From positions 345,149 through 409,148 of the forward strand of contig NZ_KZ819024.1 of the NCBI RefSeq assembly GCF_003115845.1: a DNA stretch of 64,000 nucleotides, in the 5' to 3' direction. The notes under the pieces are model-generated. The model ran no database searches. It was not told the DNA's origin and was given only the letters and a program-made list of their open reading frames with translations. A program made the position numbers and the translations under genes. Of the stretch, positions 9,027 to 19,741 are shown piece by piece; position 1 is the stretch's first letter, and every line of letters begins with the position of its first letter. This DNA comes from Brenneria roseae subsp. roseae. Its GTDB lineage: Bacteria > Pseudomonadota > Gammaproteobacteria > Enterobacterales > Enterobacteriaceae.

Positions 9027-11021
9027 TTACTTCAGTAACGCCTGCGCTTTTGCAACCACGTTATCCACGGTGAAGCCGAATTCCTCAAACAGCAGCTCCG
9101 CCGGCGCCGACTCGCCGAAGCTCGTCATCCCGACAATCGCGCCGTTCAGGCCCACGTACTTGTACCAGTAATCCGCGATACCCGCCTCAATCGCCACGCG
9201 GGCGCTCACGGCTTTCGGCAGCACCGCTTCACGATAGGCCGCATCCTGTTTGTCGAACGCATCGGTGGACGGCATCGAAACGACGCGAACCTGATGCCCT
9301 GCCGCCGTCAGTTTGTCATACGCCCCGACCGCCAGTTCGACTTCCGAACCGGTCGCAATCAGGATGACATCCGGCTGGCCGCCGCTGTCTTTCAGCACAT
9401 ACGCGCCTTTCGCCACGTCCGCCAACTGCTGAGCCGTGCGCGCCTGCTGCGCCAGATTCTGACGGGACAGGATTAGCGCCGTCGGGCCGTCCTGACGTTC
9501 AATGGCATATTTCCACGCCACCGCCGTCTCGACCTGGTCCGCCGGACGCCAGGCGCTCATGTTCGGCGTCACCCGCAGGCTGGCCAACTGCTCGACCGGC
9601 TGGTGCGTCGGGCCGTCTTCGCCCAGACCGATGGAGTCATGGGTATAGACGTAAATGCTGCGGATTTTCATCAGCGCCGCCATGCGCACAGCGTTACGGG
9701 CGTATTCCACAAACATCAGGAAGGTCGCGGTGTACGGCAGGAAACCGCCGTGCAGGGCAATCCCGTTGGCGATGGCGGTCATGCCGAATTCGCGTACGCC
9801 GTAGTGGATGTAATTCCCCCCTGCGTCCTTATCCAGCGACGTCGAGCCGGACCAGATGGTCAGGTTGCTGGGGGCCAGATCCGCCGAGCCGCCCAGGAAT
9901 TCCGGCAGCAGTTTGCCATAGGCTTCCAGCGCATTCTGCGAGGCTTTGCGGCTGGCAATTTTCGCCGGATTGGCCTGCAACTGTTCAATGAATTTCTGTG
10001 CTTCCGCCTGCCAGTTGGCCGGCAGGTCGCCCGCGGTACGGCGTTTGAACTCGGCAGCCAGTTCCGGATAGGCGCTGGAGTAGGCGGCAAACGCCTCATC
10101 CCAGGCAGATTCTTTACGCTGACCCGCCGCTTTGGCATCCCAGGCGGCATAAATTTCCGCCGGAATTTCAAACGCCGGATAGGTCCAGCCCAGTTGCTCG
10201 CGGGACGCGGCCACTTCGGCGTCTCCCAGCGGCGCACCGTGAGCGTCGTGCGTGCCCGCCTTGTTCGGCGAACCAAAACCAATCACGGTTTTGCACATCA
10301 GCAGCGACGGTTTGTCCGTCACCTGCTGCGCTTCGGCGATGGCGCGACTGATGGCGTCCGCATCGTGACCGTCCACGCCGCGCACCACGTGCCAGCCGTA
10401 GGCTTCAAAACGCGCCGCGGTGTCATCGGTAAACCAGCCCTCCACATGGCCGTCAATGGAGATGCCGTTGTCATCATAAAACGCGGTCAGTTTGCCGAGC
10501 TTCATGGTGCCGGCCAGCGAGCAGACTTCGTGGGAAATCCCTTCCATCATGCAACCGTCACCCAGGAACGTGTAGGTGTGGTGATTGACAATCTCGTGGC
10601 CCGGGCGGTTGAACTGCGCCGCCAGCGTGCGCTCGGCAATCGCCATCCCGACCGCGTTGGCAATCCCCTGCCCCAGCGGTCCGGTGGTGGTTTCGACGCC
10701 GGCGGTATAGCCGTACTCCGGGTGCCCAGGGGTTTTGGAATGCAGTTGGCGGAAGTTTTTCAGTTCTTCAATCGGCAGGTCGTAACCCGTCAGGTGCAGC
10801 AGGCTGTAAATCAGCATGGAGGCGTGACCGTTGGACAGGACGAAACGGTCGCGATTGGCCCAGTTCGGGTTGGTCGGATTATGGTTGAGGTAATCGCGCC
10901 ACAGCACTTCAGCGATATCCGCCATACCCATCGGTGCGCCCGGATGACCGGATTTGGCTTTTTGCACGCCATCCATGCTCAGCGCACGGATAGCATTCGC
11001 AAGTTCTTTACGAGAGGACAT
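9027..11021 (-). CDS. tktA: transketolase
   Basis: Thiamine-diphosphate enzyme of the non-oxidative pentose phosphate pathway that moves two-carbon ketol units between sugar phosphates; it links the D-xylulose 5-phosphate made by the sgb operon to central metabolism. The N-terminal substrate segment [13 protein letters not shown], the ThDP motif beginning GDGCMMEG, and [15 protein letters not shown] in the pyrimidine domain are all present. The length of 664 residues matches E. coli TktA (663). Divergent from loiP, as in E. coli. Confidence 0.97.
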   Translation of the reverse strand: MSSRKELANAIRALSMDGVQKAKSGHPGAPMGMADIAEVLWRDYLNHNPTNPNWANRDRFVLSNGHASMLIYSLLHLTGYDLPIEELKNFRQLHSKTPGHPEYGYTAGVETTTGPLGQGIANAVGMAIAERTLAAQFNRPGHEIVNHHTYTFLGDGCMMEGISHEVCSLAGTMKLGKLTAFYDDNGISIDGHVEGWFTDDTAARFEAYGWHVVRGVDGHDADAISRAIAEAQQVTDKPSLLMCKTVIGFGSPNKAGTHDAHGAPLGDAEVAASREQLGWTYPAFEIPAEIYAAWDAKAAGQRKESAWDEAFAAYSSAYPELAAEFKRRTAGDLPANWQAEAQKFIEQLQANPAKIASRKASQNALEAYGKLLPEFLGGSADLAPSNLTIWSGSTSLDKDAGGNYIHYGVREFGMTAIANGIALHGGFLPYTATFLMFVEYARNAVRMAALMKIRSIYVYTHDSIGLGEDGPTHQPVEQLASLRVTPNMSAWRPADQVETAVAWKYAIERQDGPTALILSRQNLAQQARTAQQLADVAKGAYVLKDSGGQPDVILIATGSEVELAVGAYDKLTAAGHQVRVVSMPSTDAFDKQDAAYREAVLPKAVSARVAIEAGIADYWYKYVGLNGAIVGMTSFGESAPAELLFEEFGFTVDNVVAKAQALLK

Positions 11022-11394
11022 GCTTTACTCCAGATCGGATTGAACAGATGTCTTGCCAGACATTATGGTATATAAATCAAAAGATTAATAAAAAAACTTA
11101 ACAATGAGATGAGTACAAATGTACATTAAAATCAGGGTGAATGCACATGGAACAGTGAGCAAAAAAGAGGATTTAATGATTCACCGATTCACCACGCTTT
11201 TTCAGCGCATGCCATAAGGAATCAACGCCTCGCGGACTATGCTTAACCGCAGGCATGCAAAGGGATACAAATCAGAATTTTTATCTATTTATCTTCACGA
11301 TTTTCAGCTACGTTTACGCTGATTTTTTAAACGGCATATATTCCACTAATGATTAATGTTGACGTATCACCAATCATCGTAGGGAGATGATGTT
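11022..11394. other. tktA/loiP divergent promoter region
   Basis: A 373-base intergenic stretch between divergent genes, AT-rich on both flanks and presumably carrying both promoters. I see no ORF, repeat or hairpin that I can name. Confidence 0.5.
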
Positions 11395-12162
11395 ATGACA
11401 ATTCGCACTTCGATTATTCGTACTTCTGCACTCGCAATATGTATCACGACTTTACTGAGCGGCTGTGAGAATCTGAATACCAGCACATTGATGCAATCCG
11501 GCGCTCAGGCATTCCAGGCCGCCACGCTGAATGATGAACAGGTAAAAACGCTCAGCAATCAATCCTGTGAGCAGATGGATAAAGAAGCACAAATTGCTCC
11601 CGACAGCAGTCCCTATACCCAGCGATTGAATAAAATTGCCGATGCATTGGGTCACGACATTAACGGCACGCCGGCCAACTATAAGGTGTATCTGACAAAA
11701 GAAGTGAACGCATGGGCGATGGCGAACGGCTGTATCCGTGTCTACAGCGGTCTGATGGATATGATGACGGATAATGAAGTCGAGGGTGTGCTGGGCCATG
11801 AAATGGGCCACGTTGCGCTGGGCCATACCCGCAAAGCCATGCAGGTGGCCTATGCCGCTACCGCAGCACGCACGGCGATCTCTTCCGCCGGAGGTGTCGC
11901 GGCTTCTTTATCGCAGTCACAGCTTGCCGATCTGGGGGAAAAACTGGTCAACGCGCAATTCTCACAGACACAGGAACGCGAAGCCGATGATTATTCATTC
12001 GATCTGCTGAAAAAACGTGGCGTCGAACCTGAAGGGCTGGCAACCAGCTTCGAAAAATTGGCCAAACTGGATGAAGGACGTCAAAGCAGCATGTTTGATT
12101 CGCATCCTTCATCCGTAGAACGGGCAAATCACATCCGTGAACGAATCGCAGCGGAAAAGTAA
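11395..12162 (+). CDS. loiP: metalloprotease LoiP (YggG), M48 family lipoprotein
   Basis: Outer-membrane-associated M48 zinc metalloprotease involved in envelope quality control at low osmolarity. An N-terminal lipoprotein signal ends in the lipobox LLSGC (Cys24). HEMGH with His135, Glu136 and His139 is the HEXXH zinc site, and EREAD near residue 195 supplies the third ligand as in M48 enzymes. The length of 255 residues compares with 252 in E. coli. A GGGAGATGATGTT stretch upstream provides the ribosome site. Position next to tktA is conserved; speB, which usually follows, is missing. Confidence 0.93.
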   Translation: MTIRTSIIRTSALAICITTLLSGCENLNTSTLMQSGAQAFQAATLNDEQVKTLSNQSCEQMDKEAQIAPDSSPYTQRLNKIADALGHDINGTPANYKVYLTKEVNAWAMANGCIRVYSGLMDMMTDNEVEGVLGHEMGHVALGHTRKAMQVAYAATAARTAISSAGGVAASLSQSQLADLGEKLVNAQFSQTQEREADDYSFDLLKKRGVEPEGLATSFEKLAKLDEGRQSSMFDSHPSSVERANHIRERIAAEK

Positions 12163-12868
12163 TACCGTTCGGTTTAATCAAAATTAAACCCTTAAGACTT
12201 ATTACGTCATTACACCGGCACCTTGGCATTCAAATACATTCGGATGCCAAGGTGCTTCTTATCTCATAGAACCATTTTCCAGAAAAGCGATACGACAGCC
12301 GAGAACGTCGTTATTCAGGGGAGTGTTTCATTTTACCGAAATTCTTTAATTATGCTTACCAATCCACGGTAAACGCTTTTTCTTTTCCGAAAAGCATCAG
12401 GCGTTTTTCGGCAGTAAGTCTTATAAAATATAACGTTATAAAATACCGGGAAAGAATAATGTACCTGCCAAACGTTAACCACCCGGCGGTACTTATTCGT
12501 TGCGTCAGGTACACAATTTTATAACTAAATATCCCCTCACGTTCTAATGCAGGGATAATAAATGGGCTTATTGATAGCTTTAATAAATCAATCCCTTGAT
12601 TTCAATAGATCCGATTGATTAAAATTGAATTTTTCAACCCGCTCTTTTCAAAGACCGAACCTATTGTATTTTAAAGATAGAAATGGTTCTACAAATCAAG
12701 CATACTATACTTAATTCGGTGGAAATTATTTTTTCAATATGATCATATGGATATAAATTAAGCATATTGTCGTTACCTGTTATCATCTCCAGATATCTAT
12801 CTTATAAAAACTTATACGCTCAAGTGCCGAGTAACTCATTTTTAATGACTAGGTAACATTGAGCAACA
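12163..12868. other. AT-rich intergenic region between loiP and the LuxR-type gene
   Basis: About 700 bases. It contains the loiP terminator near its left end and is otherwise AT-rich with no ORF I trust. In E. coli-like genomes speB/speA would follow loiP directly, so this stretch and the regulator after it look like an insertion or replacement. It presumably holds the promoter of the LuxR-type gene. Confidence 0.5.
12218..12255 (+). terminator. loiP terminator
   Basis: Twelve-base perfect stem GCACCTTGGCAT/ATGCCAAGGTGC with a 14-base loop, followed by TTCTT, about 55 bases after the loiP stop. Confidence 0.75.
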
Positions 12869-12916
12869 TTGACAACCATTAACGGCTTAAAAATAAACTC
12901 ATATGTGTTAAAAATC

Positions 12917-13534
12917 ATGGATGTAAGAATTTTCAGTAAATGCAACTTTACGACTGTAGGCTTACGCGAAGTGCTATCCAGCACGCCTATGCTATCCGTA
13001 AAGCCGGTTAATAGGTTTACGCTGCAACAAGGAAAGAAAAAGTGCATTTTCATCATAGACGGCAGCAGTGAAGGGTTCGAGGAATACTATGAGTCAATAA
13101 GAACCCATTTTTATAATATGGCTGCCTCATTCCTTATCATCAATAATTCCCCCTATCATCTTCCGGTATGTATTGATGAAAAAACTATTCTTATTTCTAA
13201 GTCAACGTCGATAGATTACTTTTATACATTTCTGGATGCCGTACACCAGCATGACAAACAACTATTCAGTCCTGTCAGGCTCTCTAAATCCGAGTACGCT
13301 GTTTTTCAGTACTGGTGTGCGGGTTACACCGCAGAGTCGATCGCAGAATTGATTGGATTGAATAAAAAATCAGTATTGAATAGCAAATCAAGATTACTGA
13401 ATAAATATGGTGTTCAGGATAAAAATTCTTTGCTGCTTATTGCAAAGATTCTCTTCAGAGATCACATTATTGCAGAGCCAGAGCATTTCCCTGACTCAGC
13501 AAAAAATATCAATACTCAGAGCTCTTTCATCTGA
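12917..13534 (+). CDS. LuxR-family transcriptional regulator (RcsA/BglJ-like)
   Basis: About 205 residues. The last 65 residues form a LuxR/GerE-type helix-turn-helix (LSKSEYAVFQYWCAGYT... AELIGLNKKSVLNSKSRL). The N-terminal part resembles a receiver-like domain without a clear phosphorylation Asp, as in RcsA, BglJ and other accessory regulators. Start is uncertain: this ATG, a GTG four codons upstream (12905) and a TTG at 12869 are all in frame and none has a good ribosome site. The gene is distinctly AT-rich compared with its neighbours and sits where speB is expected, which suggests acquisition by transfer. The regulated target cannot be inferred. Confidence 0.75.
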   Translation: MDVRIFSKCNFTTVGLREVLSSTPMLSVKPVNRFTLQQGKKKCIFIIDGSSEGFEEYYESIRTHFYNMAASFLIINNSPYHLPVCIDEKTILISKSTSIDYFYTFLDAVHQHDKQLFSPVRLSKSEYAVFQYWCAGYTAESIAELIGLNKKSVLNSKSRLLNKYGVQDKNSLLLIAKILFRDHIIAEPEHFPDSAKNINTQSSFI

Positions 13535-13552
13535 TGCCAACGCGTTAAAAAA

Positions 13553-13574
13553 GGGGATATGGCGTCATATCCCC
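13553..13574. terminator. bidirectional terminator between the LuxR-type gene and speA
   Basis: Nine-base stem GGGGATATG/CATATCCCC with a GCGT loop, flanked by an A-run on the left and CTTTT on the right, so it can work on both convergent transcripts. Confidence 0.85.
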
Positions 13575-13595
13575 CTTTTCACCCACCGTAACGAA

Positions 13596-15575
13596 TTATT
13601 CGTCTTCCAGGTAAGTATAACCGTAAAGACCGGTTTCAAACTCTTGCAGGAACTGTGCCTGCAATTCCACGTCCAAATCGGTTTCTTTAACCTGATCGCG
13701 GAAGCGAGCCATCAGCACTTCAGGGTCGAGCTGAACATATTCCAACATGTCGGCAACCGTATTCCCTTCGTCAGACTCTTCAATCTCGACAGAGCCATCC
13801 TGGAACACAAAAACGTCGACGGTAGACGTGTCGCCAAACAGGTTATGCATATTCCCCAAAATTTCCTGATAGGCCCCGACCATGAAAAATCCCAACAACG
13901 GCGGATTATCCGGATCGTATGGCGGCATCGGCATGGTGGTCGCGATACCATCGCCATCAATGTAGTGATCGATGGAACCATCGGAATCACAGGTAATATC
14001 CAGCAAAACCGCGCGGCGTTCCGGCAGTTTGTCCAACCCTTCCAATGGCATGACCGGGAACAACTGATCGATCCCCCACGCATCCGGCATAGACTGGAAC
14101 AATGAGAAGTTTACATACAGCTTATCCGCCATCCGCTCCTGCAATTCATCAATCACCGGGCGGTGGGCACGGTTGCTGGGATCCAACTGCTGCTGAATTT
14201 TCTGGCAGATGCTCAGATATAGCTGCTCCGCTTTCGCTCGCTGGGTTAAATCCAGCATACCGTGCGTATACTGGGTATGCACATCGTGCAAATCCATCTG
14301 GCTGTCATGCAACCACTCTCGCAGCGAACGCCGTTTCCCCGGCTGTTTGATTTCCTGCCAGGTTGACCACAGGCTTTCCAACGCACGCGGTGCATCTTCG
14401 TCAGGCTCCGTCGGATCGCTGAATTCGTTCCGTTCAACGCCGATAATGTTGGATACCAGCACGGTATGGTGAGCGGTTACCGCACGCCCCGACTCCGTAA
14501 TCACGGTCGGATGCGGTAATCCGTGTTCATTACACGCATCGCCAATGCCCCAAATCACATTGTTGGCATATTCGTTCAGACCGTAATTCACGGAGCAATC
14601 CGACTGGGAACGGGTTCCTTCGTAGTCCACGCCCAAACCGCCGCCCACATCGAAACACTGAATATTGACGCCCAGCTTATGTAGCTCAACATAGAAACGG
14701 GCGGATTCACGCACGCCCGTCGCAATATCACGGATATTCGCCAGTTGAGATCCCAGATGGAAATGCAAAAGTTGCAGGCTTTCCAGTCGTCCTGCGGCAC
14801 GCAGCATTTCAACCAGTTGCAGAACCTGGACCGCCGCCAGACCAAACTTGGATTTCTCACCGCCGCTGGACTGCCATTTTCCAGAGCCTTGCGAAGCCAG
14901 ACGCGCACGCACGCCAAGACGCGGGATCACATTCAGACGTTCAGCTTCTTCCAGAACGATCTCTATCTCGGACATTTTTTCAATGACCAGATACACCTTA
15001 TGCCCGAGTTTTTCGCCAATCAGCGCCAGACGAATATATTCACGATCTTTATAGCCGTTACAGACAATGACCGTGCGCGTCATACCGGCGTGACCCAATA
15101 CGGCCATCAGTTCAGCCTTGGACCCTGCTTCCAGTCCCAGCGGCTCTCCCGAACTGACCAGAGATTCGATGACGCGGCGGTGCTGGTTCACCTTGATGGG
15201 GTAAACCAGAAAGTAACCCCCTTCATACCCAAACGACTCACGCGCCCGTTTAAATGCGGCATTAATGGAGCGCAGACGATGCTGAAGGATTTGCGGAAAG
15301 CAGAACAGCGCAGGAAGACGTTGATGATTCTCCTCCTGTAGCTCTTTGACCAATCTGGCCAGATCGACACGGGCCTCCGGAACATCCGGATCGGGACAAA
15401 CGCTGATATGTCCTAACTCGTTGACATCGTAGTAATTATTACCCCACCAGGCAATATTGTAGGTACGAAGCATTTCGCTGGCATTACGGTCATTCATGGC
15501 AACCTCCTGCATGGAGCGCAAATTTTCATGTTTACCCGTCGCTGACGAGCCTTGTTGGATCATGTCGTCAGACAT
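13596..15575 (-). CDS. speA: biosynthetic arginine decarboxylase
   Basis: PLP-dependent enzyme that decarboxylates arginine to agmatine, the first step of the agmatine route to putrescine. The N-terminal region MQEVAM... [18 protein letters not shown] is nearly the same as in E. coli SpeA. VYPIKVNQ (here with LVYPIKVN near residue 124) holds the PLP lysine, and HFHLGSQ and [12 protein letters not shown] are fold-III decarboxylase motifs. Length 659 (E. coli 658). AAGAGG precedes the ATG. The agmatinase gene speB is not beside it, so agmatine must be processed by a gene elsewhere or by another route. Confidence 0.95.
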   Translation of the reverse strand: MSDDMIQQGSSATGKHENLRSMQEVAMNDRNASEMLRTYNIAWWGNNYYDVNELGHISVCPDPDVPEARVDLARLVKELQEENHQRLPALFCFPQILQHRLRSINAAFKRARESFGYEGGYFLVYPIKVNQHRRVIESLVSSGEPLGLEAGSKAELMAVLGHAGMTRTVIVCNGYKDREYIRLALIGEKLGHKVYLVIEKMSEIEIVLEEAERLNVIPRLGVRARLASQGSGKWQSSGGEKSKFGLAAVQVLQLVEMLRAAGRLESLQLLHFHLGSQLANIRDIATGVRESARFYVELHKLGVNIQCFDVGGGLGVDYEGTRSQSDCSVNYGLNEYANNVIWGIGDACNEHGLPHPTVITESGRAVTAHHTVLVSNIIGVERNEFSDPTEPDEDAPRALESLWSTWQEIKQPGKRRSLREWLHDSQMDLHDVHTQYTHGMLDLTQRAKAEQLYLSICQKIQQQLDPSNRAHRPVIDELQERMADKLYVNFSLFQSMPDAWGIDQLFPVMPLEGLDKLPERRAVLLDITCDSDGSIDHYIDGDGIATTMPMPPYDPDNPPLLGFFMVGAYQEILGNMHNLFGDTSTVDVFVFQDGSVEIEESDEGNTVADMLEYVQLDPEVLMARFRDQVKETDLDVELQAQFLQEFETGLYGYTYLEDE

Positions 15576-15768
15576 AACGAACCTCTTCTTTTTTTATACC
15601 GCTAATCACATCAGTACCTGCATAAGTAGCCCGCATGAGCATGCCTGCGACAGGCAGCATCGGCAGTGAGAACATGGTCAGTAAAAAACCAGCCTGAAAA
15701 CAGTATGCCGCCGTTTTATTACTCTTATTAGTGTAAAACACGTTGTCAGACTCCGTGGGACGGGTCAA
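15568..15768 (-). CDS. small hypothetical ORF upstream of speA
   Basis: An open frame of 66 codons with a TTG start that overlaps the first eight bases of speA. It encodes a short hydrophobic stretch ([20 protein letters not shown]). E. coli has the small gene yqgB immediately upstream of speA, but I do not recognise convincing similarity to it. It may be a translated leader coupled to speA or simply an open frame in the speA leader. Confidence 0.25.
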   Translation of the reverse strand: MTRPTESDNVFYTNKSNKTAAYCFQAGFLLTMFSLPMLPVAGMLMRATYAGTDVISGIKKEEVRYV

Positions 15769-16300
15769 AGAAAACTCGTGGTGAAAACCACAGGAAAGCG
15801 CTTACCAGCATCGCGCCATGCGCATCTGGTCCAGCAAAGGATCGCGGATTAACCGGCCCTGGAATCCTGCGTCGAATTTAAAAACAGGCAACTTCGGGCA
15901 AATGAAAAGAAGGGGCGAGCAATTGACGCTATAACGTCAAAAGAAAAGCGTTGCGGGCGCAACACACTCAGTAAACAACGGATCATTAATCCTATCACCT
16001 CCACATGCGCCGCAAGGTATGCGGTCAGCTATCAATGAAACAGCCACTATGACATAACGGGTAACGAACTGCTCGCCGTTTATACAGATATGACACCGGA
16101 AAAGCAAAATGAAAATGACCTCAGGGGCCTATTACAAAAGAAAAAATTGGCGATGACGAAAAACGCTGGCGCACTAATCGTGAAAAACTGCTGGCACTGG
16201 GGCCAAAATGTGACCTAGAATAGCCATCCAGATGTTAATCCATCTATACCGATTAACAGATATACTGCTTAACGGCTTTGATTTGAAGGTAAAGAAACTC
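15769..16300. other. speA/metK divergent intergenic region
   Basis: About 530 bases with no supported gene. Contains a hairpin GTGGT-GAAA-ACCAC (15778-15791) near the speA leader, a perfect inverted repeat TTGACG-CTATAA-CGTCAA (15923-15940) that may be an operator, and possible Met boxes near the metK start (listed separately). Presumably carries both promoters. Confidence 0.5.
16230..16245 (+). promoter_or_regulatory. possible MetJ operator (two met boxes) upstream of metK
   Basis: AGATGTTA followed directly by ATCCATCT, two tandem octamers each matching five of eight bases of the met-box consensus AGACGTCT and together forming the dyad AGATG...CATCT. They end about 55 bases upstream of the metK ATG. 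metK is MetJ-repressed in enterobacteria, so the position fits, but the match is modest. Confidence 0.4.
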
Positions 16301-17452
16301 ATGGCTAAACATCTTTTTACGTCTGAGTCCGTCTCTGAAGGACATCCTGACAAAATTGCTGACCAGATTTCTGATGCAGTCCTTGACGCCATTCTGGAGC
16401 AAGATCCCAAAGCTCGTGTCGCTTGCGAGACCTACGTAAAGACCGGAATGGTGTTAGTTGGTGGTGAAATTACCACCAGCGCCTGGGTCGACATTGAAGA
16501 GATCACACGTCGTACCGTGCGTGATATCGGCTATGTGAATTCCGAGATGGGCTTTGATGCCAACTCTTGCGCGGTACTGAGCGCCATCGGCAAACAGTCT
16601 CCTGATATCAATCAGGGCGTTGACCGCAGCGATCCGTTGGAACAGGGAGCGGGCGATCAGGGGCTGATGTTTGGCTATGCAACCAACGAAACCGACGTGC
16701 TGATGCCGGCGCCAATCACCTATGCGCATCGTCTGGTTCAACGCCAGTCTGAAGTGCGTAAAAATGGTACGCTGCCGTGGCTGCGCCCGGATGCGAAAAG
16801 TCAGGTCACCTTCCTGTATGATGATGGCAAAATTGTCGGTATCGATGCGGTTGTGCTGTCTACTCAGCATTCTGAAGATATCGCTCAGAAAGACCTGCAC
16901 GAAGCGGTCATGGAAGAAATCATCAAACCGGTGCTGCCTGCTGAATGGTTGTCCGCCGGCACAAAATTCTTCATCAACCCAACCGGACGCTTTGTTATCG
17001 GCGGACCAATGGGTGACTGCGGCCTGACCGGGCGTAAAATCATCGTGGATACCTACGGTGGCGCGGCACGGCACGGTGGTGGCGCGTTCTCCGGTAAAGA
17101 TCCGTCGAAGGTTGACCGTTCAGCCGCTTACGCCGCGCGTTATGTCGCCAAAAACATCGTTGCTGCCGGCCTGGCAGATCGTTGTGAGATCCAGGTTTCC
17201 TATGCAATCGGCGTGGCAGAGCCAACCTCGATTATGATCGAAACTTTTGGCACAGAAAAAATCGCCGCCGAGCGGCTCACTCTGCTGGTGCGTGAATTTT
17301 TCGACCTGCGCCCATACGGATTAATCCAGATGCTGGATCTGCTGCACCCGATCTATCAGGAAACGGCAGCTTACGGACACTTTGGCCGCGAACATTTCCC
17401 ATGGGAAAAAACCGACAAGGTTGCGCAGTTACGCGAAGCCGCGGGTTTGTAA
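16301..17452 (+). CDS. metK: S-adenosylmethionine synthetase
   Basis: Makes S-adenosylmethionine from methionine and ATP; cytoplasmic tetramer. The N-terminus [19 protein letters not shown] and the signatures GAGDQG (ATP/methionine site) and GGGAFSGKD (phosphate-binding loop) are fully conserved. The start is set by homology, giving 383 residues (E. coli 384); a longer in-frame extension upstream is not expected. Single gene with its own terminator. Confidence 0.98.
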   Translation: MAKHLFTSESVSEGHPDKIADQISDAVLDAILEQDPKARVACETYVKTGMVLVGGEITTSAWVDIEEITRRTVRDIGYVNSEMGFDANSCAVLSAIGKQSPDINQGVDRSDPLEQGAGDQGLMFGYATNETDVLMPAPITYAHRLVQRQSEVRKNGTLPWLRPDAKSQVTFLYDDGKIVGIDAVVLSTQHSEDIAQKDLHEAVMEEIIKPVLPAEWLSAGTKFFINPTGRFVIGGPMGDCGLTGRKIIVDTYGGAARHGGGAFSGKDPSKVDRSAAYAARYVAKNIVAAGLADRCEIQVSYAIGVAEPTSIMIETFGTEKIAAERLTLLVREFFDLRPYGLIQMLDLLHPIYQETAAYGHFGREHFPWEKTDKVAQLREAAGL

Positions 17453-17476
17453 TTCTCCGGCCCAAACAGTTAATAC

Positions 17477-17504
17477 AAAACGGCGAATGATCATTCGCCG
17501 TTTT
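17477..17504 (+). terminator. metK terminator
   Basis: Perfect palindrome with arms AAAACGGCGAATGA and TCATTCGCCGTTTT, ending in TTTT, 25 bases after the metK stop. Confidence 0.9.
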
Positions 17505-17561
17505 CGCTACCTTTCCCCTGTCTATTGCATCCCCTTGCCACTCGATTTATTCTCCTTATCA

Positions 17562-18074
17562 ATGAACACATCACGAATTCCCATCGCTCATCATCAGGCG
17601 GTCATGCGTTGCCTGCGCAATAAACTACAGCAGGCCAATCTCGCTCTGAACACCCATTACCCGGAACCCGCGATCAGCTATCAGCAGCGCGGTACGACGG
17701 CGGGCAGCGCCTGGTTACAGCACTGGGAAATTCGTCTGAATCCCTTACTGTTGCAAGAAAACCAGCAGGCCTTCATTGATGAGGTTGTTCCCCATGAACT
17801 CGCGCATCTGCTGGTCTTTGCCCGTTTCGGCAAGGTCCCGCCGCATGGTAAAGAGTGGCGTTGGATGATGGAAGATGTATTACAGGTTCCGGCAAAGCGC
17901 ACGCATCGCTTTGCGGTGAAATCCGTACAGGGTCAAACCTTCGCTTATCAGTGTGACTGTCGACAACATGAATTAACCGTGCGGCGCCATAATCGGGTAC
18001 AGCGTGGCGAAACAGAATATCGCTGTCGATATTGCGGAAAAGCATTACGGTTCAACGTAATAAATTCTATTTAA
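17562..18074 (+). CDS. sprT: SprT-family zinc metallopeptidase-like protein
   Basis: SprT family (related to SPRTN proteases). [11 protein letters not shown] contains the HEXXH-type zinc site HELAH near residue 70. The C-terminal half carries the [15 protein letters not shown] and CRYCGK segments, which provide two Cys pairs of a zinc ribbon. The start [16 protein letters not shown] matches the E. coli N-terminus and gives 170 residues (E. coli 165); upstream in-frame codons would read through the metK terminator. Lies between metK and endA as in E. coli. Its biological role is poorly defined. Confidence 0.9.
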   Translation: MNTSRIPIAHHQAVMRCLRNKLQQANLALNTHYPEPAISYQQRGTTAGSAWLQHWEIRLNPLLLQENQQAFIDEVVPHELAHLLVFARFGKVPPHGKEWRWMMEDVLQVPAKRTHRFAVKSVQGQTFAYQCDCRQHELTVRRHNRVQRGETEYRCRYCGKALRFNVINSI

Positions 18075-18171
18075 ACGAAAAATTTTAGTTTTAAAAACCA
18101 TTTTTTGCATTTGCCTGCCGCGGTGACATCCGGTAGTCTGCCAGCTTTGTTGTCTGTGGATTATTTGGAAT

Positions 18172-18867
18172 ATGCTACGCAAAATTCTCGCTACCGCATC
18201 GATTGGAGTCGGTCTCTTTTCCGCTGCGGCCTTTGGTCAGAATATTAATAACTTCACGCAGGCGAAAGCGGTTGCGTCCGAGATCAATCGGGATGCGCCA
18301 GGAACATTTTACTGCGGCTGCGCCATTACATGGCAAGGTAAGAAAGGGACGCCCGATCTCAAATCCTGCGGCTATCAGGTCAGAAAAAGCGAGCTGCGAG
18401 CTAATCGTATTGAGTGGGAACATGTCGTCCCCGCCTGGCAGTTCGGGCATCAACGCCAGTGCTGGCAGGATGGCGGCAGAAAAAATTGCAGCAAGGACCC
18501 GGTGTACCGTGAAATGGAAACCGACCTGCATAACCTGCAACCCGCTATTGGCGAAGTCAACGGCGATCGCGGTAACGCCATGTACGGACAGTGGAACGGG
18601 GGCGGTGGCCAATACGGTCAATGCGAAATGAAGGTCGATTTCAAAAATAATCTGGCAGAACCGCCAGCCCGTGCCCGTGGCGCCATTGCCCGTACCTATT
18701 TCTACATGCGCGACCGCTACCAATTACGTTTATCCAGCCAGCAAGCCCGGTTGTTTGAAGTCTGGAATAAACAATTCCCGGTGACGCAGTGGGAATGCAC
18801 GCGCGACCAGCGTATTGCGGCGAAACAAGGGAATCACAACCCTTACGTTCAACAGGCTTGCCAGTGA
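18172..18867 (+). CDS. endA: periplasmic endonuclease I
   Basis: Secreted non-specific double-strand DNA endonuclease. A signal peptide ([22 protein letters not shown]) targets the periplasm. The beta-beta-alpha metal nuclease core is visible as [19 protein letters not shown] with the catalytic His84, followed by an Asn-rich [18 protein letters not shown] segment. Cys residues in YCGCAI and elsewhere suit periplasmic disulfides. Length 231 (E. coli 235). Followed by a terminator, so rsmE probably has its own promoter. Confidence 0.95.
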   Translation: MLRKILATASIGVGLFSAAAFGQNINNFTQAKAVASEINRDAPGTFYCGCAITWQGKKGTPDLKSCGYQVRKSELRANRIEWEHVVPAWQFGHQRQCWQDGGRKNCSKDPVYREMETDLHNLQPAIGEVNGDRGNAMYGQWNGGGGQYGQCEMKVDFKNNLAEPPARARGAIARTYFYMRDRYQLRLSSQQARLFEVWNKQFPVTQWECTRDQRIAAKQGNHNPYVQQACQ

Positions 18868-18902
18868 TGGCTCACCTACCTACTATAACGGTTTGTCAGT
18901 CA

Positions 18903-18929
18903 AAACCACCGTCGAGATGACGGTGGTTT
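18903..18929 (+). terminator. endA terminator
   Basis: Eleven-base perfect stem AAACCACCGTC/GACGGTGGTTT with a GAGAT loop, about 35 bases after the endA stop. The T-run is only three long, within the stem. Confidence 0.8.
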
Positions 18930-18992
18930 GCTTATCACGGACAATACGCTGTCCAACCCGAATTAATCATTCATTAAGGTCTGAACATCAGC

Positions 18993-19727
18993 ATGCGAAT
19001 ACCGCGCATTTTTCATCCGGAAACACTCCCCATCGAAGGGGGTGAAGTCGAACTGAGCGAAGATGCCGCCAACCACGTTGGCCGCGTGCTGCGAATGAAC
19101 GCCGGCCAGTCACTACAGCTGTTCGATGGCAGTAATCATATTTTTGACGCAGAAATCGTGCTGGCAGGAAAAAAAAGTGTGCGGGTTCGCTTCACTGCGG
19201 GTAAGTTGGAAGACAAAGAATCACCGTTGCACCTGCATCTTGGGCAAGTCATGTCGCGCGGCGAAAAAATGGAGTTCACCATTCAGAAATCCATTGAGCT
19301 TGGCGTGAATATCATTACCCCGCTGTTTTCCGAACGGTGTGGCGTAAAACTTGATACCGGGCGTCTCGAGAAGAAAGTCGGACAGTGGCAAAAAATCGCG
19401 ATTGCCGCCTGTGAACAGTGTGGCCGTAACCGTTTGCCCACTATTCGTCCGGCCATAACGCTGGAAGCCTGGTGTTCGGAACAGGATGCCGCGTTAAAAC
19501 TCAACCTTCACCCACGCGCGACACAGAGTATCAATACATTGCCGTTGCCGGTCAGTCAGGTTCGACTGCTGATTGGCCCCGAAGGAGGACTATCCTCCAG
19601 TGAAATTTCGATGACCTCAGAATATGGATTTACCGACATCCTTCTGGGGCCGCGCATCTTGCGTACAGAAACTACCGCACTCACCGCAATTACCGCTTTG
19701 CAGGTACGTTTCGGCGATTTGGGGTAA
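18993..19727 (+). CDS. rsmE: 16S rRNA (uracil-1498-N3)-methyltransferase
   Basis: SPOUT-class methyltransferase that makes m3U1498 in 16S rRNA using SAM. The N-terminal PUA-like region begins [12 protein letters not shown]. The C-terminal knot is recognisable from [14 protein letters not shown] and [16 protein letters not shown], the family's SAM-binding signatures. Length 244 (E. coli 243). It is followed after 14 bases by gshB, as in E. coli. Confidence 0.95.
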   Translation: MRIPRIFHPETLPIEGGEVELSEDAANHVGRVLRMNAGQSLQLFDGSNHIFDAEIVLAGKKSVRVRFTAGKLEDKESPLHLHLGQVMSRGEKMEFTIQKSIELGVNIITPLFSERCGVKLDTGRLEKKVGQWQKIAIAACEQCGRNRLPTIRPAITLEAWCSEQDAALKLNLHPRATQSINTLPLPVSQVRLLIGPEGGLSSSEISMTSEYGFTDILLGPRILRTETTALTAITALQVRFGDLG

Positions 19728-19741
19728 AGGAGAAAATAATA

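Noticed and set aside
9603..11075. 490-codon open frame on the plus strand
   Set aside because: Lies wholly antisense to tktA, which is certain; composition is Arg/His/Gly-rich as typical for antisense frames of GC-rich genes.
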